Below are positions 47,604-58,779 of a DNA stretch of 64,000 nt, one piece after another (the stretch's first letter is position 1; each line of letters starts with the position of its first letter). The stretch comes from Symbiodinium natans (taxonomy: Eukaryota > Sar > Dinophyceae > Suessiales > Symbiodiniaceae), in assembly GCA_905221605.1 (NCBI GenBank), contig CAJNDS010000331.1, positions 95,597 to 159,596 of the forward strand. Reading direction: 5' to 3'. Under the pieces are notes generated by a model that ran no database searches, had not been told where the DNA came from, and saw nothing but the letters and a program-made list of their open reading frames with translations. Made by a program: the position numbers and the translations under genes.

Positions 47604-49075
47604 ATCTGTGGAAGGCACCGGTGCTTCCCCAGACCATTTGCAATTTTAAAGATCCTTAAAAGGGGTAGCCCTTTTCAAATTTGAAGGGCTTTGAGGTATC
47701 TAAAGCCTTTCAAAATTTTCAAGATTTAAAGGATCTTAAAAGGCTTTAAAGCCCTTAACAACCTCGAAACGTTTATCCCTTAAAAGTCTAAAATTCTTTA
47801 AAATTTAAAACGGGCAGCCGTTTAAAATTAAGGAAGTTACGAATTTTAGAATTGAACATCCTAAAATCTTTAAACTTTAAAAGGACAGCCATTTACAACT
47901 GCAAGAATTTCAGGGCTTTACGGATTTTAAAAATTTTATATTGTCTGGGGAAGGCACCGGGGCTTCTCCAGACCATTGGCAACTTCAACAATCTCTAAAA
48001 TCCGCAAAGGGCAGCCACTTAAATACGTAAGCAACTTAAGGTCTTTAAAAGGCTTAAACGGCTTAAAACCTTCATAATCCTGAGAATGCTTAAACAGAAG
48101 CTTATCGATTTTTATAAGAGTTTAAGGAATTTTAATGTTTAGGTGGGTCTGGGGAAGCCCCAGTGCCTTCCCCAGATCATGTAAACTTGCAAAAACCCTC
48201 AAACCCCTTAACCCTAAAATCCAACCCCGAAACCCTTAGCTCTAAACCCTAAACACTCAGCACCAGGCCCTAAACACTAACCCAAAAACTTAACACTAAG
48301 CCCTTAGCACAAACCCCAAGCACTTAACATGAAACAATAAACACTTAAGCACTAGACCCTAAACACGAAACCCTAAACACTCAAACACTACACCCTAAAA
48401 ACTAAACCCTGAACATTACACACTAAACCCTACACACTAAACCCTGAACACTAGTAAACATCCTTAAAACCCTAAATCCAAAAACCAAACCCGAAACCCT
48501 TAACACTAAACCCTAAACACTCAGCACTAGACCCTAAACACTAACCCTAAAAACTTAACACTAGACCCACAAACCCCAAACACTTGACACGAAACCCTAA
48601 ACACTTAAGCACTACTAAACCCTAAACACTCAGCACCAGACCCTAAACATTAACCCTAAAAACTTAACACTAAGCCTTTAGCACAAACCCCAAACACCTA
48701 ACAGGAAACCCTAAACACCTAAGCACCCCTAAAAACCCTACCCTAAACATTACACACTAAACCCTACACACTAAACCCTTAACCCAAAAAAAACCGAAAC
48801 CCTTAGCACTGAACCCTAAACACCAGCGTAAACACTAACCCTAAAAGCTTAACACTACGCCTTTAGCACGAACCCCAAACACTGAACACGAAACCCTAAA
48901 CACTTAAGCACTAAACCCTTACTAAACACTAAACCCTAAACACTTAAACACTACACCCTACAAACTAAACCCTAACCATTACACACTAAACCCTACACAC
49001 TAAACCCTAAAGCCTAAGCAGCAGGATTTTTAAGTTGTCAATGGTCTGGGGCAGCCCCGGTGACTTCCCCAGATC
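47604..49075. repeat. Recurrent hairpin GTCTGGGGAAGGCACCGG type, four copies
   Basis: Palindromic blocks TCTGGGGAAGGCACCGG(T/G)GC plus TTCCCCAGA lie at about 47604-47635, 47943-47973, 48145-48177 and 49043-49075. They are embedded in AT-rich sequence whose phrases GGGCAGCC(A/G)TTTAAA and CTTTAAAAGG also recur. Confidence 0.7.
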
Positions 49076-49520
49076 ATTTAAATTTGTAAAAATCCTTAAA
49101 ACCCTTAACCTAAAACCCAAACCCGAAACCCTCAACACTAAACCCTAAACACTAACCCTAAAAACTTAACACTAAGCCCTTAGCACAAACCCCAAACACT
49201 TAGCACGAAACCCTAAACACTTAAGCACTTAACCCAAAAACTAAACCTTAAACATTTCAAACTAAACCCTAAACATTAGACACTAAACCCTAAACCCTAA
49301 ACAGTAAACCCCAAGGCCAGAACCTCGAGCCCTACTAAATCTAAACCTGAAACCAAAAACCCGTCGGGGTTTCAGATGCTTACTGTTTGGATTTCAGAGT
49401 TTAGGGTTTTATTTGGGTTTTAGCCGAGCCGCTTGACCCTAAACCCTAAAACCTAAACTTAACACTCAACCCTAAACACAAAACACTAAACCCTGAAACA
49501 TACACACTAAACCCTAAACA
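48190..49520. repeat. Degenerate CCCTAAA-type telomere-like array
   Basis: Long run of AAACCCTAAACACTAAACCC variants mixed with CTTAACACTAAGCCC. No pure CCCTAAA block is longer than about two units, so I read it as an old interstitial array, not a telomere. It carries the fourth hairpin block at about 49043. Confidence 0.8.
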
Positions 49521-49524
49521 CTAG

Positions 49525-50350
49525 ATTTCCATAAAAATCTGGAGTACCCGGGCCCCGGACTCCAGACTCCAGATTTCCAGAAAAAATCTGGAGTACCCGG
49601 GCCCCGGACTCCAGACTCCAGATTTCCAGAAAAAATCTGGAGTACCCACGCCCCGGACTCCAGACTCCAGATTTCCAGAAAAAATCTGGAGTACCCGCGC
49701 CCCGGACTCCAGACTCCAGATTTCCAGAAAAAATCTGGAGTACCCGGGCCCCGGACTCCAGACTCCAGATTTCCAGAAAAAAATCTGGAGTACCCGGGCC
49801 CCGGACTCCAGACTCCAGATTTCCAGAAAAAATCTGGAGTACCCGGGCCCCGGACTCCAGACTCCAGATTTCCAGAAAAAATCTGGAGGACCCGGGCCCC
49901 GGACTCCAGACTCCAGATTTCCAGAAAAAATCTGGAGTACCCACTCCCCGGACTCCAGACTCCAGATTTCCAGAAAAAATCTGGAGTACCCGGGCCCCGG
50001 ACTCCAGACTCCAGATTTCCAGAAAAAATCTGGAGTACCGGGGCCCCGGGCTCCAGACTCCAGATTTCCAGAAAAAATCTGGAGTACTCGCGGCCCCAAA
50101 CTCCAGATTACAGACTCCAGAATCTGGAGTCCAGAGTCCCGGTACTCCAGATTTTTTTTGGAAATCTGGAGTCTGGAGTCTGGAGGTACTCCAGATTTTT
50201 TCTGGAAATCTGGAGTCTGGAGTCTGGGGGTACGGAAATCTGGAGTCTGGAGTCTGGGGGTACTCCAGATTTTTTCTGGAAATCTGGAGTCTGGAGTCCC
50301 GGGCCCGGGTACTCCAGATTTTTTCTGGAAATCTGGAGTCTGGAGTCCCC
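49525..50350. repeat. 49-bp minisatellite with internal orientation switch
   Basis: About a dozen 49-bp units of form GTACCCGGGCCCCGGACTCC plus AGACTCCAGATTTCCAG plus AAAAAATCTGGA run from 49527 to about 50100. From about 50125 to 50350 the reverse complement of the same unit appears four to five times. Each unit also contains its own small palindrome (CCAGATTT...AAATCTGG). Frames of nearly 300 codons on the minus strand are artefacts. Confidence 0.9.
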
Positions 50351-51748
50351 CCCCCTCCCAAAACCCCCTTCCCGAGGCCAAATGTGTGGATCATGGGGGG
50401 GGGGCGAGCATATATATATATGAGCCCGCAACCTTTAAGGTCTATTTTGTCTTGTGCTTTCCTTTACTACAACAAAGACCTAGTCTAAATACATATATAA
50501 ATATTACTATATGTGTAAGAATATGCACAGGGACGAGACGACGCACATATCTACCTTTTTTTTGCTGTCAAACAGGTGGGTGGGCAAGAAAAAAGTTTTT
50601 GCAAGTCGAGTTTTGGATAAGACTTGAACTAAAACATTGCCAGCGCAAAGTATTTAGTATGATACATATACACGCAAGCCCGCCCAAGCTCGGAACATGG
50701 TGTAGACAAAAAACATAAAACACTACTAGTCTTTAAGTAAGAAAACAAGACCGCAGTTACATGCTTCGTTCTGAGGTGGTTATTATTAATGTATTTTTTT
50801 GGGCTACGTAGAGTAGGTAGTCAGTATTTATTATCAAAACGTCTACGCAACATAATTAAGAAAACAAGTAAAAATATACGAGTACTGTGTGCGTGAATAA
50901 CATAAACGCCTCGCATCAATAAATAAATAAATATATAGAACTATAAGACCGAAATATGCAAATCATTGCAGTTACTTCAATAACACGAAAGTACACTGTT
51001 GAAAACGTGATGAAGATACTAATTTAAGAAATAAAAACAAAACGTAGCAACGCGGCAAGGCGGGATGTGGCGGTGCGTACTCCGGGAAAAATGAAGAGAT
51101 ATCTGCTCACAGTATTCTCGTATTCTCGGCATGCATTGATTGATTTTGTTTACACAAGTAACACAATAACGAGATTACACATTAGTGGGAGGCGGCGCGG
51201 CGCACTCCGAATATAATGAAGACATAGTGGCTCGCAGTATGCTCGTATCCTCGGCTCGAATTAATTGCTTTTATTTGGATAAGTTCACACGTGTACGATG
51301 AGAGATGAACGGTATCTCTGCGACGCATGCCGAGACTAAGGAATTTATGTCCATGTATATAGATTGAATTTTCGCACGACGCTGGAAAATTATTGCAAGC
51401 TTTCATTAATGCTATTAACACCTCAACCAGCAGAAAAAATCAGTTGCGAATGTTGTCTACTACTGACTAGCAGATTTTCATTACTTGAACCATTCATGTT
51501 GTTAGAAAGAAAATAAATCAATTTCAAGCTGGAAAAAAAACGTATCATTGGTGTTTCCGCTGTTATGATGATTGCACCACGTTCACGTGGCGCGTAAGAG
51601 TAATACAACCATTTCCTTAGCACGCATGACTGTGACGCAAGCTTGCTGTTCTTGTTATAAACCAGCACAGCAACATGTAAGTCTCTTTTTTTTGCGCACG
51701 CAGGAATCCTGCCGCGGGAAGATCAAGTCCGCGACTGTAAGTCATAGC
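50351..51748. other. AT-rich non-coding sequence
   Basis: Short (AT)n at 50410, many A/T runs and no coherent reading frame. It lies downstream of the minus-strand coding block and may contain its 3' UTR and the edge of the giant mobile element; no terminal inverted repeat could be identified by eye. Confidence 0.4.
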
Positions 51749-53167
51749 TTACGACTTACTCTTCACACCAGAGCTACGCAATGTGTGGTGCCGGATGACC
51801 CGAAGAGGAGTTCTTTTCACCTTGCGGACCTTACTGCCTTGGGCAGCTGGTCGCTTTTTGACCCAAGCCCTCACCAAAGCAGCTTCATTTTGACGAGCTT
51901 TGACAAGAGGCAAATCGGCCTTCTTCTGTCTGCCAGAAGTGTTTTGTTCGGAGCACCACGTCATCCAATCATCATCCGACCAAATGGAATTACTAGCCGC
52001 TTTGCTTAACAACACAGTCTCTGACACAATGTGTGCCAAAGGAAAGTGCGTGGCAAGGTAATGAGCAGACACTTTTATGTAACGATAGTATCGGAGCTTC
52101 AATGCTAAAGTGGAGCGATGAAGCGTGTTCGTGCTTCTCGACCACGAATTAATCTCCGCGTGCAGGGCCTCATTGCCAGAAGTCCCGCTGGGCAAGAAAT
52201 GCAGCTGCTGTCTAGGTAATGCACGACGCACTCGAACATTGTTTAGCAACCATTCCAGCCTATCCGGCGCGCACGCAGCAAACAGGATCTTGTAGATTTC
52301 CTTGTTGGGTCCTGCCGCTTTGCGCGCGACCTCACGCGAGTATCGCGAACAGACGGCAGCAACCCCTTGGATGAACTCCAGTCTACTGCGCAGCGGCGTC
52401 TCGCAATCCATTCCTCCCAGGACTGCATTTGTTTCTTCGGCAGGCATATCCATCGACAAAATCATGTCCCTATACTTTGCTTCTGCTTCATCTAAAGGTC
52501 TGGACATGTCGCCGTCGTACAAGGTCATCTGCAGCCTCAGACGCACGGAATCGTCGACTGCGCAGGTTTTCTTCAGGATGCCTCGCAGAGTTTTCGATCC
52601 GGGCGTGCGCTTGTTCCAGTGCCCATACTCGTAGACAATCGCCAGATGAATGGGGTCCAGCATCATGCCTTTTAAGTTCGGGCACGTGTACTTTGCAAGC
52701 GAGTAGAATTTTGCAGATGGACTATCAGTCGCTATATACTCAACACAACTGAGCTGTCGCTCTGTGAAAGTTTCTTGCAAGGCTTCCAGCACGTGCTCTG
52801 ACTTCTCTGTCTGTAAAGGCTGAAGAAGTAGAACAGCTCCCGAACGACCCCTTACCGTTAGCAAGCGTCTCCACGCAAGCTGATCCCCGAAAGGGGCGTC
52901 GTTGCGAGCCGACGCGGAGGCCCGGTACGATGTCTGGCCCTTCAGCTTCAGGCATATTTTCAGCGTGGCGTCCAGGCTAATGTATGTCCACTCATGCTCT
53001 GCTTCGAGATGAGCAGTCATGACACTCATTCTTGTCGTGAAGGAAGGTGATATAGTGATGTCCTCGAGCATGGGTAGCCAGTGCTTGACGTCGGCCGGCA
53101 GCAAAGTGGACAGCTTGTTACCGGCCTGGTGCGCTGCCATGTGACAGCGAGGCCATATGCTTCGCAC
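51749..53167 (-). CDS. DDE transposase domain, KDZ/MULE-like (C-terminal part of giant element protein)
   Basis: A 472-residue frame with the layout of a DDE transposase. The first Asp is in ISLDATLKI (D66). The second is in EYIATDSPSAKF (about D148), followed by the MMLDPIHLA block. A long helical insert follows, then the final Glu in SGTSGNEALHAEINSW (E333), a signature close to those of Kyakuja-Dileera-Zisupton and MULE-type transposases. The tail is Lys/Arg-rich. It opens with GTG, not ATG, 73 bp after the stop of the 1,705-residue frame. An AG|G acceptor sits just at its start (about 53168), so a ~70-bp intron probably joins it to that frame into one polypeptide. All catalytic residues appear present. 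Confidence 0.7.
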   Translation of the reverse strand: MRSIWPRCHMAAHQAGNKLSTLLPADVKHWLPMLEDITISPSFTTRMSVMTAHLEAEHEWTYISLDATLKICLKLKGQTSYRASASARNDAPFGDQLAWRRLLTVRGRSGAVLLLQPLQTEKSEHVLEALQETFTERQLSCVEYIATDSPSAKFYSLAKYTCPNLKGMMLDPIHLAIVYEYGHWNKRTPGSKTLRGILKKTCAVDDSVRLRLQMTLYDGDMSRPLDEAEAKYRDMILSMDMPAEETNAVLGGMDCETPLRSRLEFIQGVAAVCSRYSREVARKAAGPNKEIYKILFAACAPDRLEWLLNNVRVRRALPRQQLHFLPSGTSGNEALHAEINSWSRSTNTLHRSTLALKLRYYRYIKVSAHYLATHFPLAHIVSETVLLSKAASNSIWSDDDWMTWCSEQNTSGRQKKADLPLVKARQNEAALVRAWVKKRPAAQGSKVRKVKRTPLRVIRHHTLRSSGVKSKS

Positions 53168-53240
53168 CTTGCTTAGACAATAACATCAGTATTCTATGAG
53201 CGTATCTACTAAGATACAAAAGAAACAATGCTAAGGCAGC

Positions 53241-56200
53241 TTAAAGCTCTTGAGCATGAGTCATCGTCATCTCCTGCAGCAAGAGATCCGCGAAGGTGTG
53301 TGTGTAATACAGATTGCGAGCACGTCGCACATGAAGCGAGTCGCCAACTGCACTCACATTGACATACATCGGGCCAGTGCGATCGAAGACCAGTCGGATG
53401 TGCTTGTCGATGTGAGTGATAGACGCTGAGAGCGGCGGCACCACAGTATTCCGCAGTATGCATGCGCTTTCCTGAAGAAGTGCTTCTGCTCGACATTGCG
53501 ACGACGCAGCGTGATTGTACAGTGCCAGCACAACCTTTACTTGCTTGCTTCCTGAAGGAATGAACTGACGTTCGAAGCGATGATGTTTGGTGATATGGGT
53601 TCTCAGGGATGAAAGTCGGCTAAACGATCGAAAGGGACAGAAGGGACATGTTCGTCTTCCGTTGTTTGTTTTCGCGCGAGCTGCCAGATTGCTGCTTACC
53701 TCTTTGACTTCTGTCTCCAGACAATGTAAAATATTGTCCGACACAAATGGGCGGTCTTCGGAGTCAAACTCGATCCTCGATGGGGACAAGGAAAACAGTG
53801 TGTTTCCTTCGTCGTCCGATGTGTCCGACGTCGCACCGGCCTGCATGTCTAAGAGCAGCAAGGCTTCTGCAGGGATGTCTTCATTGCATCGTCTTGGCCA
53901 GTAACACACAATAGTTCGAGAGTCCACAGCCGAACCGAAGGCTTCGTGGAAAGAGCTCCGAGAAAGTCGGAAGCCACGTCGGCCGTCACGAACTGTGATC
54001 GCTGTCTCGTCTGAAGCCATATCAACTGCGACACAATGCGGAGCTCCGGCGCCTTCAAAATGAAGCAGAAATGCACTGACTCCTTTGGGCGGCAGACCCA
54101 GGCTGCAGGCGAGATCAACTTGATAAAGCTTGCTGGCGCTGCGATAGCATCTGAAGCCTGCGTCTTCCGCCTCAGTGTTTTCCGCGACTTCGCTATTTTG
54201 AAGAGACGCTGCAATGACAGCTCGCAGCAGAGGTGTCGTATGCCAAAGAGCACATGGTATGCAATTGCCTCGACGAAGACATACATCCGGAAGAGATTCT
54301 AACGCAGGAACTTCTTCTGACGCGCGCTGTATCGCGGACAAAAAATCCAGGGGTTTCTTCTCCACGATCTTCACTTTGAAGCCTGTTTGTTGTTCGATAA
54401 TGCTTTCACTCGAGGCACAAAACTTCTGGATGTCTGCAGTCCATGCTCTCGATATTCTAAGGCCATCGAAATGCAAGGACAGGTGTGCCGGCTTTGGATC
54501 CACGACGAGGACGTGCTCTGACCAGCACTGAAGAATTCGATCTTCCACCGCGTGCCACAACAAAGAAAAAATTGTCGCCGAAGGAAAATTCTTGCCCTTC
54601 TGATCCTTCAAGCTCATGTAGTCCTCGTGAAGAATGTTACATGCAACCCAGCGCAAGTATAATGAAATTCTCTGCAGCTTCCTGACATCCTCATTTTCTT
54701 TTAGATCTTCTGATGGCGTTCCACCATTCAGAATAGCGTTCAGCACATCTTTTCCTTTTGATCGAGATAACTGCAGCCTCTGAATGAAGTCATCGCGCCT
54801 GTGAGCAAGTTCCTCGAGAACCTCGCCCAGGTCTTTCGGTAAAGCTGGCTCCGGCTTCATCTTCTCCAGCAACTGGTACGTAAGCGAGAAACAGCAGTTT
54901 TGTATGTCTAAATCTGCAGAGTGTGTCTCTAGAACATGCATCTGGAGTCTGCGGGACATAGCCTGCGCGCTACCCAGTCCAGCGTACCGACGAGGCGTCA
55001 CCGTGTAGGCTGGCTTATCAGGATAATGATAGGTGATCTGTTTTGACAGAACGCCTTTCACTCTGAGTCGCCTTCCCGGGCTGCGTGCACAACCACTTGC
55101 ATCACTGCCATCAAGCAAGCACTTAATGCTTTTTTCGTGAGCCTGTAATTTCTGCAGCGCGCTGGAATGTTTTCGTGTGACAGCCTCTTGCTCAGCTACC
55201 GGCCTTCCTTTCTTGGACTCGCCCGCTGCAGTCTTGGACATGACCTTGTGGTACTCGAGCAAACAAAGAGAGTTCTTCTTCCGACTCGAGTGCGTGACTG
55301 CATACTGTCGCAAGCTCTGCATGTCGTGCTCTTCCTCGAATACCATCCTCACGTTGCCTGCATCGGCCTCAGGCAAGATTTCCCGGAACGTCTTTTCGAA
55401 GGTCATGAAAGGAATGAAAGCACCGGGCTTCACTTTGCTTGTCTTGTGCTTAACAATTCCAGCACGCATCACGCATTTGTTTTCCATCTCGTCCCACAAG
55501 TTTTCTTTTGACAGATTAGGGGTTTTTGCCTGCTTCAAGGCCAGCTTCTTGAACTCGTGAAAGGTGAGCAGCTCCGTCGTTGTGGAAAGCAATGTTTCGA
55601 ATATGAAAAGCCGAAGTGTCTCCCACTCATTGACTTTGTTTTCTCTGTCGTTCTGACTGGCTTTGTCACCCTCGAGTACGGCAGCAATACCATCGCCCTC
55701 TTCGAGCTGGCGTTGACGGACGGTGAGGCCACATGCCATCCGCATGACATCTTCCGTCAAGTACGAATCTCCACCATTGCAGTAAGCTTCGATGAGCTGG
55801 TAGCAATCGTCCCTGGTGTGATTGCGCTCAAAGGCCCACTGCAAGCGCAGACCTGCGATTGAGGCCTGAGATGTAAGCATAAATTTGTTGAGGCTAGGGT
55901 CTGCAGCAAAAATCCCGTCCAGCTCGTGATCGTTGTAGTTCAGCAGAAATTTTGGATGCACGAAACGCGCTTTCCCTTTCCAGATGAACGCGCGTCTAAA
56001 TAAGGAATGGAAGTTGGCCAGACTAACTCCTGCAAAATGCATCATGCGATTAAGCTCCAGACGCTTCCAACCAATAACGTGGAACATGCGGGTAGTATAC
56101 CCGTACGGCTTGCGTCCCATAATGCCATCAGCAGACATCGTCTTCTTGTAGAGGTCGGTATGCAACTTCTTGCTACTCTCGGGAGCCTCTTGACCCGTCA

Positions 56201-58425
56201 GTATAAAACAACGGGCGAAAGATTCCACTTGCTTGCGAAGCTCCTCGTCCAGATGCCACACGTTCGGATCAAAAAAACAGTGGTGCTGCTTGTACATTTC
56301 CGACAAGTGCAAGGAGTATAAGCTTTGACCGACACCACCAGGTGAAATCCCTATGAAACACCTGTCGACGTTCAAGCCTCGTTTCGCTAATGCCAGTGCA
56401 CTTTGAAAGCATTCGAAAACATCACAATTGCACCAAAAAGTCTGCTGGTAGAAGCGTTGCAGACGCTCTACATTGTGCTCCAGCACGACGTCCAGCAAGG
56501 CGTGCGGTATGTGCACGTAGCAGTTGTTTTCCGCGCTTTTCTTGACGACCTCGATAGGGTGTTCTGAATCAGGTGAATCGTACTTGAAACAAACGTCGTC
56601 AAAGCAAACAGCAGGCTCCCTTTGATCTTCACTTTCACACCATTCAACAATAAGTGATACCATGCGAGTCTGCATAAGCTCGCTTCTGAGGAAGCAACAC
56701 ATCTTGAAGCTGTTGTCCGCGAAATTGCTAGTCCACGACTCCTGGTCGGGATTCTGGTCTGGGAAAACTGGACGGTCGTCGGCTCCTGAATCGAGGCGTT
56801 CAAGTTGTGCGCTTTTGATTTGGCATCTTGCTGCATGTCTGCAGGCATCCAGAAATGCTGCTTCGTCAACGAAATTCTGCTTGTCACTCATGATCGCAGC
56901 GGCAATAGCATCCGGTTGTCTTTTGACGTTGTCTTTCATCCTTTTGAAGATACCTTCCAGAGTTGTGAAAAACACGAGGACTCGATGAAGCACTGCCTCA
57001 GGAGGAATGCCGCCAAATGGCACAAATGAGCCATCGTCATTGTAAATATACAAGAAGCCTCTGTGAACTCGCAGATGTCTTTCGCCCTCGACCATCCAAA
57101 GTATTGTTGCAGCGTCTGCAAGTAAAAGCTTGCCCGACAAGTTTCTGTCGACCATGTAAGAAGCAACCAGAATAAGTCGCTGCAACTCAACGCTGGTATC
57201 CGGATAGGCTACCTTCAATTGCAAGAGAGAATCCTGCGTTTTCTTGCGAATGTCATGCCGTGTGTTTCTGACATCCCGAGGGTACGTGTCCAGCACAGTA
57301 GCTATGCAGTCGGCCGAGTCTCTGAAGATCTTCGAGAAACGCTGCAGGTGACTGTCAGCTCCCGGCAAAAGACGCCTTTTCTTGGCACTGTGAGGCACCT
57401 CATCGTCTGCATTGTCTAAGAGCTTGCTCAACACCACCGCAGCGTCGTCGGAAAGTGGATCGCCTGGACTCTCATGTGGAAGAACAACTGTGAAGGGCAG
57501 TGTGGGTTCTGGTTCTTGCGTTTGCTGCTGCTGATTTGCGTTGGTATCGCGACTCTTTTGTAGTGCTTTGGAGAGCAAGAGATCACGTCTGATGCTCATA
57601 AGCTTTGTCACCGACTCCTGCATGTCTGGCACGTCGTCGATGAAACCTAGCGGAAGGTAGTTCGGATGTATGCACACAACGAGCATCCTTGCAACCTTGA
57701 TCTCGTAATACTTCTCCAAGATCCACTTGTACACGTTCAGCTGCAGGCGATAGTGCTCTCCCTGACAATCAGGGACAGTATCAAGCGGGCTTTTCATGAA
57801 ATGTCCATAGCTGTTGTATTTCTCCCTCAACTTCGAGCTGCGCTTCCAGTCCACTAGAACGAACTCGCCCCTATCCGGGAATCGCAAGACAAGGTCGATT
57901 GATCCTGCCAGATCTTCTTCTGGCGCATGAATGCACCACTCTGTTCTGTATGCTTGGACATCACCGATCGTTCCAAGTACACGAATGGCTGCATGAAGCT
58001 CACCCTCCATGGGTCCTGGCATGATCTGATAGCCGTTCAGAAGGTTTTCCAACATCGCGTGCATCCAAGTGCCAGCGTTTGCAGCATGGTCTCTCTGAAC
58101 TTGCCACAAGTCCACGATCTCGCTGTCGTGCAGCATGAAACTGGACATAAGCTCTTCCCAATTGGCAAGATCAGCTCGACTTCTCTTGAAAAGATCACAA
58201 ACGACTTTCAGATCCGGTTGGTCTTGTGTGAGTTCGTGGACAAGGTCCGCTTGATAAAAGCAATCTTCTCCGGCAAGCATGGAAGCAATAAGCTTGAAAT
58301 TGGCGTCGTTGGCCACATACTCTTCCCTGGGCCATCGCGCTCCGGCCTTCATCTTCACTATCGCATCAGATGAGTCGAACTCCTGAGAATATTCATGTAG
58401 CAGTCCAGTGACCTCAGCTCGTACA
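53241..58425 (-). CDS. Giant multi-domain mobile-element protein: PD-(D/E)XK nuclease, P-loop, polymerase-like, protease, zinc finger
   Basis: An uninterrupted 1,705-codon frame from the ATG at 58358, and open to about 58425, where an upstream intron seems to end. Domains in order: RecB/Cas4-like PD-(D/E)XK nuclease (residues about 90-235: GTWMHAMLE, GSIDLV with D155, VLVDWKR with D170 and K172, LQLNVYKW). A helicase-like P-loop region (about 665-800: ISPGGVGQS, with Gln replacing the usual Lys; later ILTGQEAP and GRKPYGYTTR). A palm-polymerase-like region (about 1145-1305: DLDIQNC, KGKDVLNAILNGG, LSLHFDGLRI). A papain-like cysteine protease (about 1360-1490: RGNCIPCALW with C1366, PHCVAVD with H1441, VRDG). 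A C2H2 finger (1571-1592). The combination suggests a self-contained transposon replication and integration machine. Domain calls beyond the nuclease, protease and finger are inference from motifs. Confidence 0.7.
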
Positions 58426-58486
58426 CTATTGCAAAACTACATTACCTTCGTTGCGTGATATTTTTGTTACATTTACATGTGCTAAT

Positions 58487-58708
58487 CTACAGCCCGGGGA
58501 CACTGCATCCGATAGCGGAGTCGTTGCAGAAATACTTGTGACCGTCTGGCTCGAAGCGCAAAGCTTTATCATGTTGATGTGGATTGATGGTGGATAAATC
58601 AGTTCGCGATTGTAAAAAAAAGGTTGTGGCTGTCCCAGGGTCTGATGGCATGTGAAACACAGGCGTGATCGGATCGCGACAAAGAACTGCTCCGACTATG
58701 CGTCCCAT
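58487..58708 (-). CDS. Probable upstream exon of the giant protein
   Basis: The minus frame includes NPHQHDKALRFEPDGHKYFC and DSAIGCSV, reading like the N-terminal strand region that precedes the GT..H..E motif in RecB/Cas4-type nucleases. It is separated from the main frame by about 70 bp with an ATAG acceptor at about 58426-58429. The exact donor is unclear, possibly non-canonical. The exon probably starts near 58610, after a T-run (on the minus strand). Confidence 0.5.
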   Translation of the reverse strand: MGRIVGAVLCRDPITPVFHMPSDPGTATTFFLQSRTDLSTINPHQHDKALRFEPDGHKYFCNDSAIGCSVPGL

Positions 58709-58779
58709 GAGACCAGTCCATCCTCCTTCAAGACGATAATTAAACTAATAAGCGAAGGCGACAGTATACAACGCAACGA

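Noticed and set aside
48190-49520. A true chromosome end
   Set aside because: Units are highly degenerate, and more than 14 kb of coding and unique sequence follow.
49507-50394. 295- and 286-codon minus-strand frames
   Set aside because: They are the 49-bp minisatellite read in two frames (FSGNLESGVRGPG repeats).
53241-58358. CRISPR Cas4 or a bacterial RecB gene
   Set aside because: The nuclease motif resembles that superfamily, but it is the N-terminus of a very large transposon protein with eukaryote-type neighbours and no cas genes or array.
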